A stretch of 64,000 nt of DNA from Auriscalpium vulgare. Lineage: Eukaryota; Basidiomycota; Agaricomycetes; Russulales; Auriscalpiaceae. Below the pieces are notes generated by a model. It was not told where the DNA came from, made no database searches, and saw only the letters and a list, made by a program, of their open reading frames with translations. Positions 1 to 10,805 of the stretch are shown piece after piece (the stretch's first letter is position 1; each line of letters starts with the position of its first letter). Location: contig JAHBBC010000022.1 in NCBI GenBank assembly GCA_019915015.1, positions 310,001 to 374,000 on the forward strand, written 5' to 3'. Position numbers and translations under genes: made by a program.

Positions 1-637
1 TCTTAGAGGACTCCACTCTGCCCGGAAAGCGTGGTTTCACGGCGCGCACATGCGGCCAAATCCACTGGCTCTACACTGTCGGGTCCCATCCGTGTCGTCG
101 CTGCGAGCGGCGTTCGCATCTAACCAAGTGCGTCGCTCGCATCTCCTCGAGTGCGCCCCAAGCTCAACTTCGTCGTGCGCAGGAGCTGCAGGTGCCTCGG
201 CGTTAGACGTCTCACGAGGGCAGAGATGTCATTCAGTTCGGCAGAGAGGTGCGTAGTTTAACTTCCTGACAATTCATCGCACGCTGAGGCTGCGCTCACA
301 GAAGCTGCAGTCAGCCTATTGCTGCCTATAATCTCTGTCTGGGAGGAGCTTCCGACGGCCTGCTCCGCGAGTGGGAGCCCTGGCTCACTCTAGCGCCAGC
401 GTTGACATCTTCGAAATCTTCCTGCGGGTAATATCCTGGACGACAATACTTTTAATTCGAACGTCAATCAGCGATTGGTAGGGAGGCAGGCCCAATGGAA
501 ATCGCGGAATGCAGCCTGTCCTGGAACGCCGCGCCGATGCTTTGCAGCCGGGCGCCATGCACAGTGCTGCGCGGGTGGACATACGTTCATGTGGGCCCAT
601 CCTTGGCTGTCAACGACAAATTTTGGCGACAGTTTCT

Positions 638-1117
638 TCACCAGATGATACTAATGTTGATCAGGGGGGGTAATGGTGCGCTCATCACATTTTCTGCTAG
701 ATCCCGTTGCTGATCCATGTCTTCCCGCCTCCAGCATCCACTCCACTCGCCGCGGATTGCGCCACCCAGGCTTGCGACCAGCCTCACCGCCAGGGTGACG
801 CCAGCTACACAATCGAGGTGCTGTGCAAGACGGCACCTCATTCTCTGCATAGCGCGCAGGGTCTGGAGCCCAGTGATCACCGCCTGCCCGGGCCTCCCCC
901 GCGTGCGTGCCCGAGTATGCCGCGGGGGACTTATCCTCATCATGCATCCACGCCGAGAAGAACCCAGAGTGCAGCGCAGCGCTTCCGCAGGGGGGTCGTA
1001 TTCGGTGGGCGGCAGATTTTTGATGTTCCCTGATGCCGCTCTGAACGCGCCAAAGCTTCCCATGGGGCTGTGTTGGTTATCGGATGTATACGACATCATC
1101 ATAGCCGCTGCTGTCAA
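638..1117 (-). other. Conserved block X, copy a (possible decayed gene)
   Basis: A 159-codon open frame lies head-to-head with the KMKMN-WD40 gene that begins near 1490. The same block is recognisable on the far side of both other KMKMN genes, at 52504-53090 and 55690-56180. Shared landmarks are a GATGATG-rich start, a peptide reading roughly LPPTEY, a stretch reading LRCTLGSSRRGC, and an ending that begins MSAP. The frames differ between copies and copy b is broken by stops, so I cannot say whether this is a gene, a decayed gene or a transcribed leader. No known family is recognised. Confidence 0.35.
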
Positions 1118-1489
1118 ATATCACACTTTTCATTTTATCTTCGTCCATCCGGGTGCGTTCAGTGCTTCATGGACTTCCACGCAGGGATGAGCGACCGACT
1201 ACACAGAGCGTTGCCGGCGTCTCTACATTGCATTCATTCTTTGCACTTCACCTAGGCACGCCGACTCGGATCCAGATATCACGTCCTACGGGTGCTACAG
1301 ATCAGGCGAAGCGTGTATCGATATCGATGAATCGAAGCGAATCTAGCGCTCAGTCAGTTGGTGCACAGCACTCGCGTCACCGAGTTACCTTGGTCGTCCT
1401 TCATCCTGCTCCCTCCTGCCAACATCGCTCCCATGTTTCTAGTGCGTGGATTATTTTCGCTGTCCCAGTGGAAAGGGGACAGAGAGCTA

Positions 1490-3653
1490 ATGATCATGGT
1501 AGTGAAGAACCCCTTCGTGCAAGCGGAGATAGCAGTCAGCCTGCTGCCGGCGACTGACCTCCAAGGCTGGCTGTTTCGTGCCGACACATGCTTCAGGGGA
1601 GGAAGCTTCTTCATGGACACAGGCCGCCTCGACTTGGCGACGTCACAGTACGCAATCGCAGCAACCATCCTGGACGATAAGATTCCATCCTGGACACATG
1701 ACCTGAACGCGACCCAACGCATCTGCGTTGCTCAGGTGAGTAACCACAGATACGCGTGCGCTGGTCATGTCATCGGATTGTAGCATCGAGGAGAAATAAA
1801 TGTACACCTGGGGGCAATCCTGTCGACGTTAAAAGGAGAGAAGGATGGAAGGCTACCACGGTCATCCGAATATCCAAACCTCGGAATTATGAAGCGACTC
1901 CCAGATGGATGCGGAGCAGTAAGTTGGGGAGACGATGATGGCTTCGGCGCAGGGCTAGGGTTGCCGCAGGAAGGGGAGGTGTTGTCCCGGAGTGAGCTAT
2001 GACCAGCGTTATATGAGAGCATTGCTGACGGCACAGTCGACATGGCTAGGTCGGGTCGAAAGCGACGAGCTCGAAGCTGGTCGCGGAAGCGGGGAGGCCA
2101 TTTTGGTTATCTACGGCAGCTCCAGCGCGTCGGATGTGCAAGAAGCGAATATCGCGGACCACAACGTTGGTGGTTCTCGATCGTGGAACTCTGGACTGCC
2201 GACGATGGGGACCGACGAGATCGACCACCCCTACCAGTCTGAGCAACATCGGGAGAAGGCACATCAAGGTGAGGAGATAGGCGCAGGGCGCGCGACAATT
2301 TGGCCTGCATCGCCTACGTCCTCATCACACCCTGCGACGGTGTACAACTCCGGATCGCATTTGAACGGCCTAGAAAGGCCACCCAGGTGAGTGCTTATTC
2401 GTGGGAAGAAGTGCCTGAACCGACCTTCATCTACAGTGCCATGTCTATGGACAGTGAAATCTCCGTCGCCAGCGTCGCCACAGTCACTTCGCGCTCGGTA
2501 TCCATTGCGAAGTCTGCCAATTCACATAACTCGTACAACATGAAGATGAACATGTACCACATACCCGTGCCATTCGAGAGACAGAAGATAATGCAGTTCC
2601 GCCGTACGTTCTCAAGCAACTGTCGTCTCGTCTCTGTTTTGCTGACCGACGCTGCCTGCAGAGTTCAAGATATGTCGCGGACACAAGGGCAAGGTCGTCT
2701 CAGTGGCATTGTCCCCCGATGGCAAGCGTATTGCTTCTGGCTCGCACGACCATACCATTCGCATTTGGGACACAGAGACGGGGCAGCAGGTAGGAACACC
2801 GTTGAAGGGGCACAGATCTGAGGTCGTGTCTGTTGCGTTCTCTCCGGATGGCAGGCACGTCGTCTCGGGCTCGTACGACAACACCATCCGCATCTGGGAC
2901 GCAGAGACGGGGAAGCTGAAGGTAGCCCCGTTGAAGGGACACAAATATATGGTCGTGTCTGTCGCGTTCTCTCCGGATGGTAGGCGCGTCGTTTCGGGCT
3001 GGGCCGACCATGCAATTCGCATCTGTGACGTACAGACGGGGAAGGCTGTGGGAATGCCGTTGGAGGGGCACATACATCCGGTCATGTCTGTCAATTTCTC
3101 CCCCGATGGCACGCGCGTCATCTCGAGCTCGGCCGACAGCACCATTCGCCTCTGGGACGCAGAGACAGGGCAGCCCTTGGGAACGCCGTTGGTGGGGCAC
3201 GCATCTTATGTCTCGTCGGTTGCGTTTTCCCCCGATGGCAGGCGCATCATCTCGGGCTCGTGGGACAAGACCGTCTGCATCTGGGACGCAGAGACGGGGC
3301 AGCCGGTGGGAATCCCGTTGGAGGGGCACACAGAGCGAGTCTGGTCTGTCGCGTTCTCCCCCGATGGCAGTCGCGTCGTCTCGGGCTCGAGCGACAAGAC
3401 CATCCGCATATGGGACGCTGAGACGGGGCAGCAGGTGGGAACATTGGAGGGGCACACAGATTCTGTCAATTCCGTCGCGTTCTCTCTTAATGGCAGGCGC
3501 GTCGTCTCAGCATCGTACGACAAAACCATTCGCATCTGGGGTGAAGAATTTGATGAATATTGTGGACATTTAGATGTGGGTTTGGATGCTTTCTTCTGCA
3601 TGAACCAGTACTTACTTACATTTGCTGCAGGTCGCAAATCCATGTGTTCCTGA
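1490..3653 (+). CDS. KMKMN-family protein fused to a seven-blade WD40 propeller (copy a)
   Basis: Proposed exons are 1490-1735, 1784-1978, 2037-2386, 2437-2603, 2662-3540 and 3631-3653; all phases agree and give 619 residues. Residues 10-80 (GWLFRADTCFRGGSFFMD...) look helical and faintly recall the USP8-dimerisation/MIT-like N-terminus of AMSH proteins, which is only a guess. A polar linker follows to about 263, then a tail conserved in all copies (TVTSRSVSI, NSYNMKMN; 264-319). Residues 320-612 are seven WD40 repeats with SPDG and IRIWD signatures. The intron at 2604-2661 joins tail to propeller in phase 1 (codon C|AG). Intron 1979-2036 is needed to bypass a stop and is absent from copy b. 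The last intron is optional, because reading through reaches the same stop. The start is uncertain: copies b and c suggest an earlier exon with a conserved ATG that is missing here. The role is unknown; WD40 propellers bind proteins. Confidence 0.65.
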
Positions 3654-6600
3654 CTAGTACTCTTTAATGGTGTGGAATGTATCTACGCCATCCAATGAGC
3701 TCAATAGCTTCACTGGCGTCCCTGGCATGCCCCCAATACTACACAATTTTCATTATACTCATAGGCATCCTCATGGACGAACGTTTTGACGGGCTACTCG
3801 TCTTGCGCCCCGCCATTCGGATTCGTCGTGCACATGCCGTGGTGCTACTGCCAATGATGCCCCCGTCGCATGGTATTATTGTATCGACTTCCCGGCGGCA
3901 ATGCTCAGTGTGGAGGTATGAAGAAAGACTGTGATACGCGCAATTCATTTTATGAGCCACATCTTGCACGGGAACATAACATAACTACCCACGCACACAC
4001 GTCGGCTCAAACCCGCCATGCCCCCCGTCCTACACTGCGTTGCATGCCCATGCACCGCTGTCTTCGCGCGCCGCAATACAGACCCCCGCCGGCATCTTAT
4101 GGACAGTGGCGAATTGGAAATGTCGGTGGACTTTGGGGATGTGATGGAGTGGAGGCATCGGCAGAGGCGGCCAGGGGATGAATCATGATAGAGTGTTCAC
4201 GAGGCTTACACAGAGCAAGCGGAGCGGATTTTTCTTGATTGTTCCTTCCTGCATAAACGGAATACGGTCGCACAGGTTGCACTGGAGGCAATAGCAGTTA
4301 ATATCCGCTCACTGCGCGGCGAGTCAGGGTGTGCTGGCAGACACAATCCGTGACGGTTGGCGGGGCTATCTAGTGCGGGCGGGTCAGCAGATGCCAGAGA
4401 GAGGACTCGGATCGAACCGTGCTATCAACCCTCTCGTCGCGCCTGCACTGTCTCCGCGGACCCTCCGGATACCGAATATGGCTGAAGATATTTGTGCGGG
4501 CCCCGGTGCATGAGCGCGGGTATCAGAGGTCGGAGGCGTAAGAAGAGACAGCTCACACAGCCGACGCAAAGAGCTGGAGTCACGAAGTCACCCGCTCCTT
4601 CTCCCATCTTCAACTCGCACCATCGCCCGTGGCATCGTCTCCACATTCATCATGCCCCCAGTTCCGCCTTCGACTCTCGCGCACAGACCCCAATGCTGCG
4701 GCAGCGGCGCAGATTCTCAAACTTTCGGACGCCCTGGACCTGTTCCATTGGCCTGTTGTTGGATAGGATGGGATGGGATGGGATGGGATACTTAGCTGGT
4801 AATTACAGTAGGGGTAGACTCGACAGCCGAAATTATGATCAGACTCGGAGTCCCTGTGACGACGCCGAGGTGCCCGGCGGTAACTCCCACGGCATTGACA
4901 TTTGCCTGCGCTGCACTCTTCCTCTCCCTCTCTCATCAACTCTCCTCCCCCAAAACTCCTTCTACAGCTCTCAAAACAAACTAAACATTGCTCTCAGTAG
5001 GAAGACAAGCGAGATGGTCCAACACGCTCATGGGTGAATAACACGCAGTCGGCACATCGCTCGTTGAGTCACTACGCTGTCGTCGGTGCGTCTCCGCATC
5101 TATCCCGCCCTGATTGCAGATTGATAGCCACTGGTCATTGCTAGTTTTTATTTGATAGGAGCTGGTACGACGGTGTGGGAAGCACATGTGCCCTTCACGG
5201 CCACGTCACCCCGCAGCCTGCTCCTCTGACTCCCTCGACAAGCTTCAATTGCTCAATCTTCTCACTGCCGCCTTCCTCGACACCCAACGACTGCAAACCG
5301 AAACATATCGGCAGTCAATGAGGCAGTAGGCTCGCCAGCTACGAGTCGTCCGACATGCACAGGCACGGACACACCGGCGACAGTCGCGCATGGGCCATCG
5401 TCACTCCCTCCCGTGCACGTGCGTCTCCCTTTCGATTGTTTCCACTGACATAGCTGCGCAAGTCGCATGGACCGCTCCCGCTCACACCCCGAACGATACT
5501 CCCATCGCCATCGCCCCATCCGCAGTAATCACCCTTTCGAAGCTGCCATGTCTCCCGGTCCAGCAGCAACATGAAGGATTCCCGATGCAATGTCGGGGCG
5601 GCCTGCGGACTGTATGCGCTGCGCGCCGTGCAGGGACCGACGAGCGGGCAGGCAGGGCGCTGTAGGAAAGCGAGGGCGTTGTCAATAGGGTGCGTGGGCC
5701 TGGCTTGGAATTATATGCGGATATTGACAGCATTTACTTCAGTGTTTGTTTACCTTCACGAACGACGTCGCGTCGCTTCCCCCGCCACAACGCTTTCCTC
5801 CTGCATCCAGCTCGCGGCCCTTCGCTCAGTCCCGCGACCCTCAAACAGGTTGAACACCCTCTGTACCGGCCTGTCAACGAACGCGCTGCGCAAAAGCGCT
5901 CGGCGCACGACACGTCCACGTACCACGTCGCTTGCCGATAGGTCTATCCTCCGCAAACATCCTCATATATGCCGCCCCTGGCCGACGCCAAACGAGCCCG
6001 TCTGCATGCCAGCGACCATCGACCGGCACAACCAGCAACCCGCTCGCTTCCTATGGTGCTCTGGCGTGTTTGTGGTGACGGGCTGCGGGCGCGTCGGTCA
6101 GGGTGAAGCAGTGCCAGAGAGCGCGGACTCGAGGATGGCGGCGGGTGACTGTGTACCCCCATCGTGTACTCATACTCGAGCAGGGGACGTGCTAAAATCG
6201 TACGCCGTGATATGTATGTGCCGGCCGTGCGAATTAGGACAGCTGTGTGCGATGCTGGTGCCTTCGGCGGTCGCAAATCTGTCATCTGTGTGCCTGCAGC
6301 TCCACAAGGTGCCCTTCAAGGAATCTTGCACAGTTGACGTCCTCAGACTACTTCCCCCTGCTCAAGCTCAAGCTCGATCCTCGCGTGCCACCCTCTGCGC
6401 GCTCCTTCGACGTTTCCGATAGCGACGCTCTGCAACTAGTCCCTGGCTGCTGCGCGGTACTGTTGTAGAAGGGACCAGTTGCGACAAAACCGGTAGATGC
6501 GCGCTCTCAATCTTCCCGATCCTTCCACGGTACTTACGCGTCCCAGGCACAGAAGCGTTGCGCTGCAACATGTTTTCTCGCACTGACCCAGCTGGCACTT

Positions 6601-7570
6601 TACTGTCTTTGGTCACTAGGTTGAGCGTTGTGCGATGCCTGTGCGAAGTGCGGCAGAGCGCGCCGTGTCGAGGGCTACCATCTCCTAGCTGGCAAAGATC
6701 CTGCGGGCCATCCGGCACTAGTGCTTACTGGCTATGTCGTTTCAGGCGCGTCGGCTTCTTTGCTGCCATCGCGATCTCTACGAGGGCTGCCACCCCACAC
6801 GGCCCGCCATCCGATTCCTTCGTATTCTGCGCGGACCCCCGCGGACAACCACACACCGTCCTGCATACCGACCCGCTCATGTCTTGTCTCTCGACCTTCT
6901 GCATGCGCATCTAGGGGGAACACGGCCTCTCGTGCGCGTAGAAGCGTCGGCATCTGCAGCTAGTGTACTGCGAGGTCATTTGGAGCAGCGGACAGTCCCG
7001 ACGAAGCGGTATACGCGACGCTCTTGAGGACCCGCGCGCACCACGTACACATCCCAAAAACACTACGTCGACAGGCCTCCAGACAGGACCTCAACGAAAG
7101 GCAGCGCTGCTCGCGGACCGGGTGACCGCTTCCCATACACACGCAACGCAGCAGGACTCCCACCACGTGTAGCGCCTAGGGGTGCACCATGGTGAAGTGC
7201 GGAGTGTCCGGTCGCCCAGCTAGACGCGACAGAGGACTGCTGCCCCGGGAGGCACAGCGTGGAGGCTCATGGGCGCGGAGAGAAAGGGTGGTTGTCGGGG
7301 GACGTTGCTCAGGCGTGGTGCGATAAGACAGCGTGACGTCGCTGTGGAGTCCGCTTCAACTAGACCACGGCGCCTGTGCTCGGACAATACGCGCAGCACT
7401 CAGGGATGTTTGCGCTCGTATCTTCATGCTGGGCAAACTCTATACCATGCATTTGTATATGCTATAGCCGTCGTACTCACCTCATCGTCCGTAAGTCCAC
7501 ACGGCTACTGTACAGATGACCCATATCCCCGGCCAGTAAACGAGAGTGAAAAGACCACCTCCTGCCAATC
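3654..7570. other. No recognisable gene; short GGGAT tandem repeat
   Basis: Only overlapping GC-rich frames without codon logic or family motifs were seen. The longest is an 283-codon frame at 5571-6422 (+), rich in Arg, Ser and Ala, which looks like chance. A short GGGAT-type tandem repeat sits at about 4766-4791. Some of this could be untranslated or intronic sequence, but I found no exon chain to support that. Confidence 0.5.
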
Positions 7571-8821
7571 TTACACACTAAGTTCTCCACCAACCAGAGC
7601 TTGAACACTGCGCCTGTTCAAATAATTGAATGCCGCGTGCGCCAGAGACCTCGCCGGGACCGCACGATCAGAGTTGTAGTGATGCTGATCGTCCAAAAAT
7701 TCCGCCTGGATGGCCGCCTGCGGGTCAGGATCGAAAGGGCAAGGGTCCGTGCTCAGGCCAATGGACCGGAATAATGCCGATGAGAGAACCGCAGGATCTG
7801 CCTCCAGCAGGGTGGGGAACATGTCCACCTGGCGCAGAAGCTCCTCCTCGGCCGGGAGCCGCAATTCATCGTGATTGAGGAGCGGAGAGCGAGGCGGTAA
7901 CTTGAGCCCTTCGGTATTGGCAGCCCTCCTAAAAAGAAAGTAGTATGCCACGCCGGACAAAGACTTGGCTGGCGCCTTGCGCGAATGGAGGGTGGAATCG
8001 GTAATCTGTGCGTCGATGAATTCGAGAAGAATGACGGTCTCTCGAGATGGGCATGGGCCGAATCCCGCAAGCCCAAGGGACTCGAACAGAAAGTCAGCGA
8101 GGATATTTTCATCTACAGCCAAAAAACGAAACCCATAGGCCACAGGCGCCAATATTGACTCTAAGAGACATGAAGTGTCTAGTTTCCGTGGAAAGGAAGG
8201 CATAGCGGCAGGCGGTAGGGCAGGCCGTGAGTGGACATTGAGAGCAGCCTCGATTAAAGACTCCACCGGGTGCGTGCGGCTGGAGTTGCCTCGCGCCGTC
8301 TCCTCAATGCCAGGTAAATGAAGAACTCGGTGGGAATTTGGAATCGGAGCCGACAAAGTTGGAGTATCCCATGGCATGAAGAGCGCGATTGTGAGAGCTG
8401 CAGGGTCAGCCTGCGTCAAGTCTGCGTGATCATTGACCAGACATGTGAGGGCATGCCGTGTGGCAGGCACCTCGACATCAATCTCGGTCTTTCTGTCGGG
8501 CCCAGAGAGTGTGCTGGAAGGAGACGGCTCCGGGAAGACCTCCTTCGAATCTGAGCGTGAGTCTCTCTCCTGGTGCGGGGAAGAAATGGGCAACGGTCTG
8601 TGCGATCGCAGGACGAGTCGTTCGACTTCATGACATCGACCCGGGTCGCCGCTTCGCCAAATAAAGTGAGAGTGCTGGATGTAGAGGAGGGTTTGTGGCA
8701 AAGCAGATGGGAAGGGTTCTTCGTAGAGGGCTTCAAGTGACTCTCCTCTCGCCGTTGAAGGCGATGGGAGGATGGCGATAGGTGTGAGCGGATATTTCCC
8801 ATAGTGAAAGTGGTGTGGCAA
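7571..8821 (-). CDS. Unrecognised protein with internal repeats of about 85-100 residues
   Basis: One uninterrupted frame of 416 codons. The first codon is TTG and an in-frame stop lies just before it, so the true start is either spliced in from upstream or internal (first ATG is codon 149). The protein repeats itself: an acidic ADPA/VDEN helix followed by an LF or FLF motif occurs at about 136-148, 234-248 and 339-353. Each is followed some 45 residues later by a proline-x-x-Ser-Leu helix (HPVESL 184-189, APAKSL 283-288, VPARSL 388-393), ending in paired arginines in the last two units. An earlier VPATRHAL at 118-125 may be half of another unit. No signal peptide or membrane segment is evident. 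I do not recognise the family; the pattern suggests a helical-repeat scaffold. Confidence 0.5.
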   Translation of the reverse strand: MPHHFHYGKYPLTPIAILPSPSTARGESLEALYEEPFPSALPQTLLYIQHSHFIWRSGDPGRCHEVERLVLRSHRPLPISSPHQERDSRSDSKEVFPEPSPSSTLSGPDRKTEIDVEVPATRHALTCLVNDHADLTQADPAALTIALFMPWDTPTLSAPIPNSHRVLHLPGIEETARGNSSRTHPVESLIEAALNVHSRPALPPAAMPSFPRKLDTSCLLESILAPVAYGFRFLAVDENILADFLFESLGLAGFGPCPSRETVILLEFIDAQITDSTLHSRKAPAKSLSGVAYYFLFRRAANTEGLKLPPRSPLLNHDELRLPAEEELLRQVDMFPTLLEADPAVLSSALFRSIGLSTDPCPFDPDPQAAIQAEFLDDQHHYNSDRAVPARSLAHAAFNYLNRRSVQALVGGELSV

Positions 8822-9168
8822 CCCCTATGCAACAGGGAGCACGTAAGTACGTCAGGACGAATAGGAGGGGCGGATGCAGATGAAATGCATTGCCTCATGA
8901 AAGAGACGGGTAAGGTGGGCGTGCGACGGGGTAGCAGCGCAGGAGTAGCAGCGCAGGAGCACGTCCAGTGACGCCGCGACAAGTTGCCGCGGCGTCTTCG
9001 GCCATAGCCTGTCGCAAGTCGTTACTACAACTTATGGGCATATGTGGATCAATGAAATGAATTTTATAGTAATACTTTTGTAGCACACGAGCGAAGTTGA
9101 AACGATGGAGCGCTGCGAAATACTGTGCACACAGCGAAAGCAATGGGAGCCCATAAGTAGAGAATACA
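8822..9168. other. Intergenic, nothing recognised
   Basis: This sits between the repeat protein and the Helitron-like element. The sequence CGCAGGAGTAGCAG occurs twice in tandem near 8938-8960. No exon or RNA gene was seen. Confidence 0.4.
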
Positions 9169-10662
9169 TCAGCAAAAGCCTACCCTATGAATTCATGTGA
9201 ATTATTGCGAATTCACTCGAATTCAGAGATTCACAAATTATTTAAGTCCAAATGCCATTACCAGTAGCCTAGTGATAATTTATCACAGATTCAAGGACGA
9301 CACCGACTGCTGTCACGCTCGTAACCGGCTCTGAACTGGCTGTGAATTCTGTATAATTTCTGTGTAGCCTTGCGGAAAACTGCATCCAGCATTGATGTCC
9401 ATTGCTACGCTAGCTAGCTACACTGTACATGAGGCTATGGCATACGAGATTCTATGCTACAATGTAAGGAGTGGAAACCAAATCCGGATAAGAGATTGCT
9501 GCGCTCGCGCACGATATGGAAGGTGCGCTGTACCAACAAACGCGGGGAATGGAGTACGCGCGCGACGAGTACGCATAACGGCACGGCACGAGAAAATCGC
9601 ACAGCGCACGGTGCGAGAGGTGGGCATGGCAGGAAAGGGGGGCAGGAGAGGATGGCGCGGCGCGAGAGGGCCGGAAGCGTGGGGTGGGGAGATGCGGACA
9701 AAGTCGACTGGACAGTAATGCGCAAGCTCTGCCAAGCATGCTAGTATCTCAACTCATCAACAACAGGTAGCATAGATAAGTCCGACGCGGAAATTTGACT
9801 GCAGAACGTACACGGCAGACGCCAGCAGCAGCCAGGCAGCGGAGGCATATCTATGCTTCACAAGACGCGGTGGCGAAGCGAAAGGGGAATAAGTGGCGCG
9901 ACCGATGGACGACGGCCTGAAGCGGGGTAACCGGAAGAGCGTCAGCGGAGGTTCCGATTGGACGAGTGGTGCTTCGTAGTTCGGCCATTGTCGCTGGAGT
10001 AATCGCACGCTGGCGCAGCTGTATGTTCCAGCACGTTAGGTTAGAGGATATCGCAGCTTCGTCATGAGAAGAAGCGTACCTCTCGGTCCTAGGGCTCATT
10101 GCGGGTAGAGGAAGGTGATGAGCAGGTCAAGCAGGGAGAGGGACGCTCGGGATCGGCACGCTCTTGCATATCGGCGTCAATGTGGTTTCTTGAGCTCGAC
10201 GTTGATATGAGTTCCAATGGGGCAATGCACACGGAAAAGTAAAGCAGAGAGGCCCATATGAGATTTGCCAAAGAGTGCGTGGAGTTTGAGGTCGGAGCAA
10301 AAACGAGAGAGCTACGTCGACAAAAGTTCAACATGCAGTCACGGGATTTCTTGGCTTTAGGGCCGGCATGAATCGGCCTTCTACTCGCGCATCGTAAGAA
10401 ACATCATGCAGTGGCGATCCCGTCGTTTTAATGCACGAAACTTTGCACATACCATCTATACATAATTCTAAGGCTACATAAGAGTTTCTAGATACGAAGC
10501 GTCCTTGCGAGCGAGGTAAGGCCATATTCTCTCTTTGTGTCACCTCTGTTACTCGTTGTGACTATGTGTGACTGCTACGCTATCGCGCTTATTTTGTCTT
10601 CACAGCCGCCGGATAATTTAGTGTGAACCTAACACCCGCTTCACGCGGGAGGCTTTTCCTGA
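9169..10662 (+). mobile_element. Helitron-like non-autonomous element, copy 1
   Basis: The element begins TC (9169) after an A and ends CTGA (10662) before a T, which is the Helitron pattern of insertion between A and T. A short hairpin, CCCGC-TTCAC-GCGGG (10635-10649), lies about 9 nt before the CTGA end, also typical. The first 13 nt and the last 13 nt form an imperfect inverted repeat. The outer roughly 200 nt (AT-rich, several GAATTC-like words) and the last roughly 330 nt match copy 2 at 30437-31912 in the same orientation, while the interiors match poorly. There is no Rep/helicase coding, so it must depend on enzymes from elsewhere. A TIR transposon is the alternative. Confidence 0.6.
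10635..10649 (+). repeat. 3' hairpin of Helitron-like copy 1
   Basis: A five-base stem CCCGC/GCGGG with a five-base loop, close to the CTGA terminus. The equivalent in copy 2 is at 31885-31899, with a changed loop base, so the stem is conserved while the loop varies. Confidence 0.55.
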
Positions 10663-10805
10663 TGTAGTACATGGCTTGAGTTTATATTGACACCGCATGG
10701 CCGCCCTGCACACCCGTTGACACGATGGTACGTGGTTCAGCATGACCTGACCAGCAGCAGATATCAGTACTCGCTCACACAGAAGGAAAGATGCAAACAG
10801 ATACC

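Noticed and set aside
2612..3455. Long minus-strand frames opposite the WD40 repeats
   Set aside because: They arise from the repeated codons of the propeller read backwards; the + strand has clear WD40 motifs. The same applies to + strand frames at 10843-11681 opposite the second propeller.
5571..6422. 283-codon frame on the + strand
   Set aside because: Composition is that of GC-rich chance sequence (Arg, Ser, Ala), with no motif, no relatives in the window, and competing open frames.
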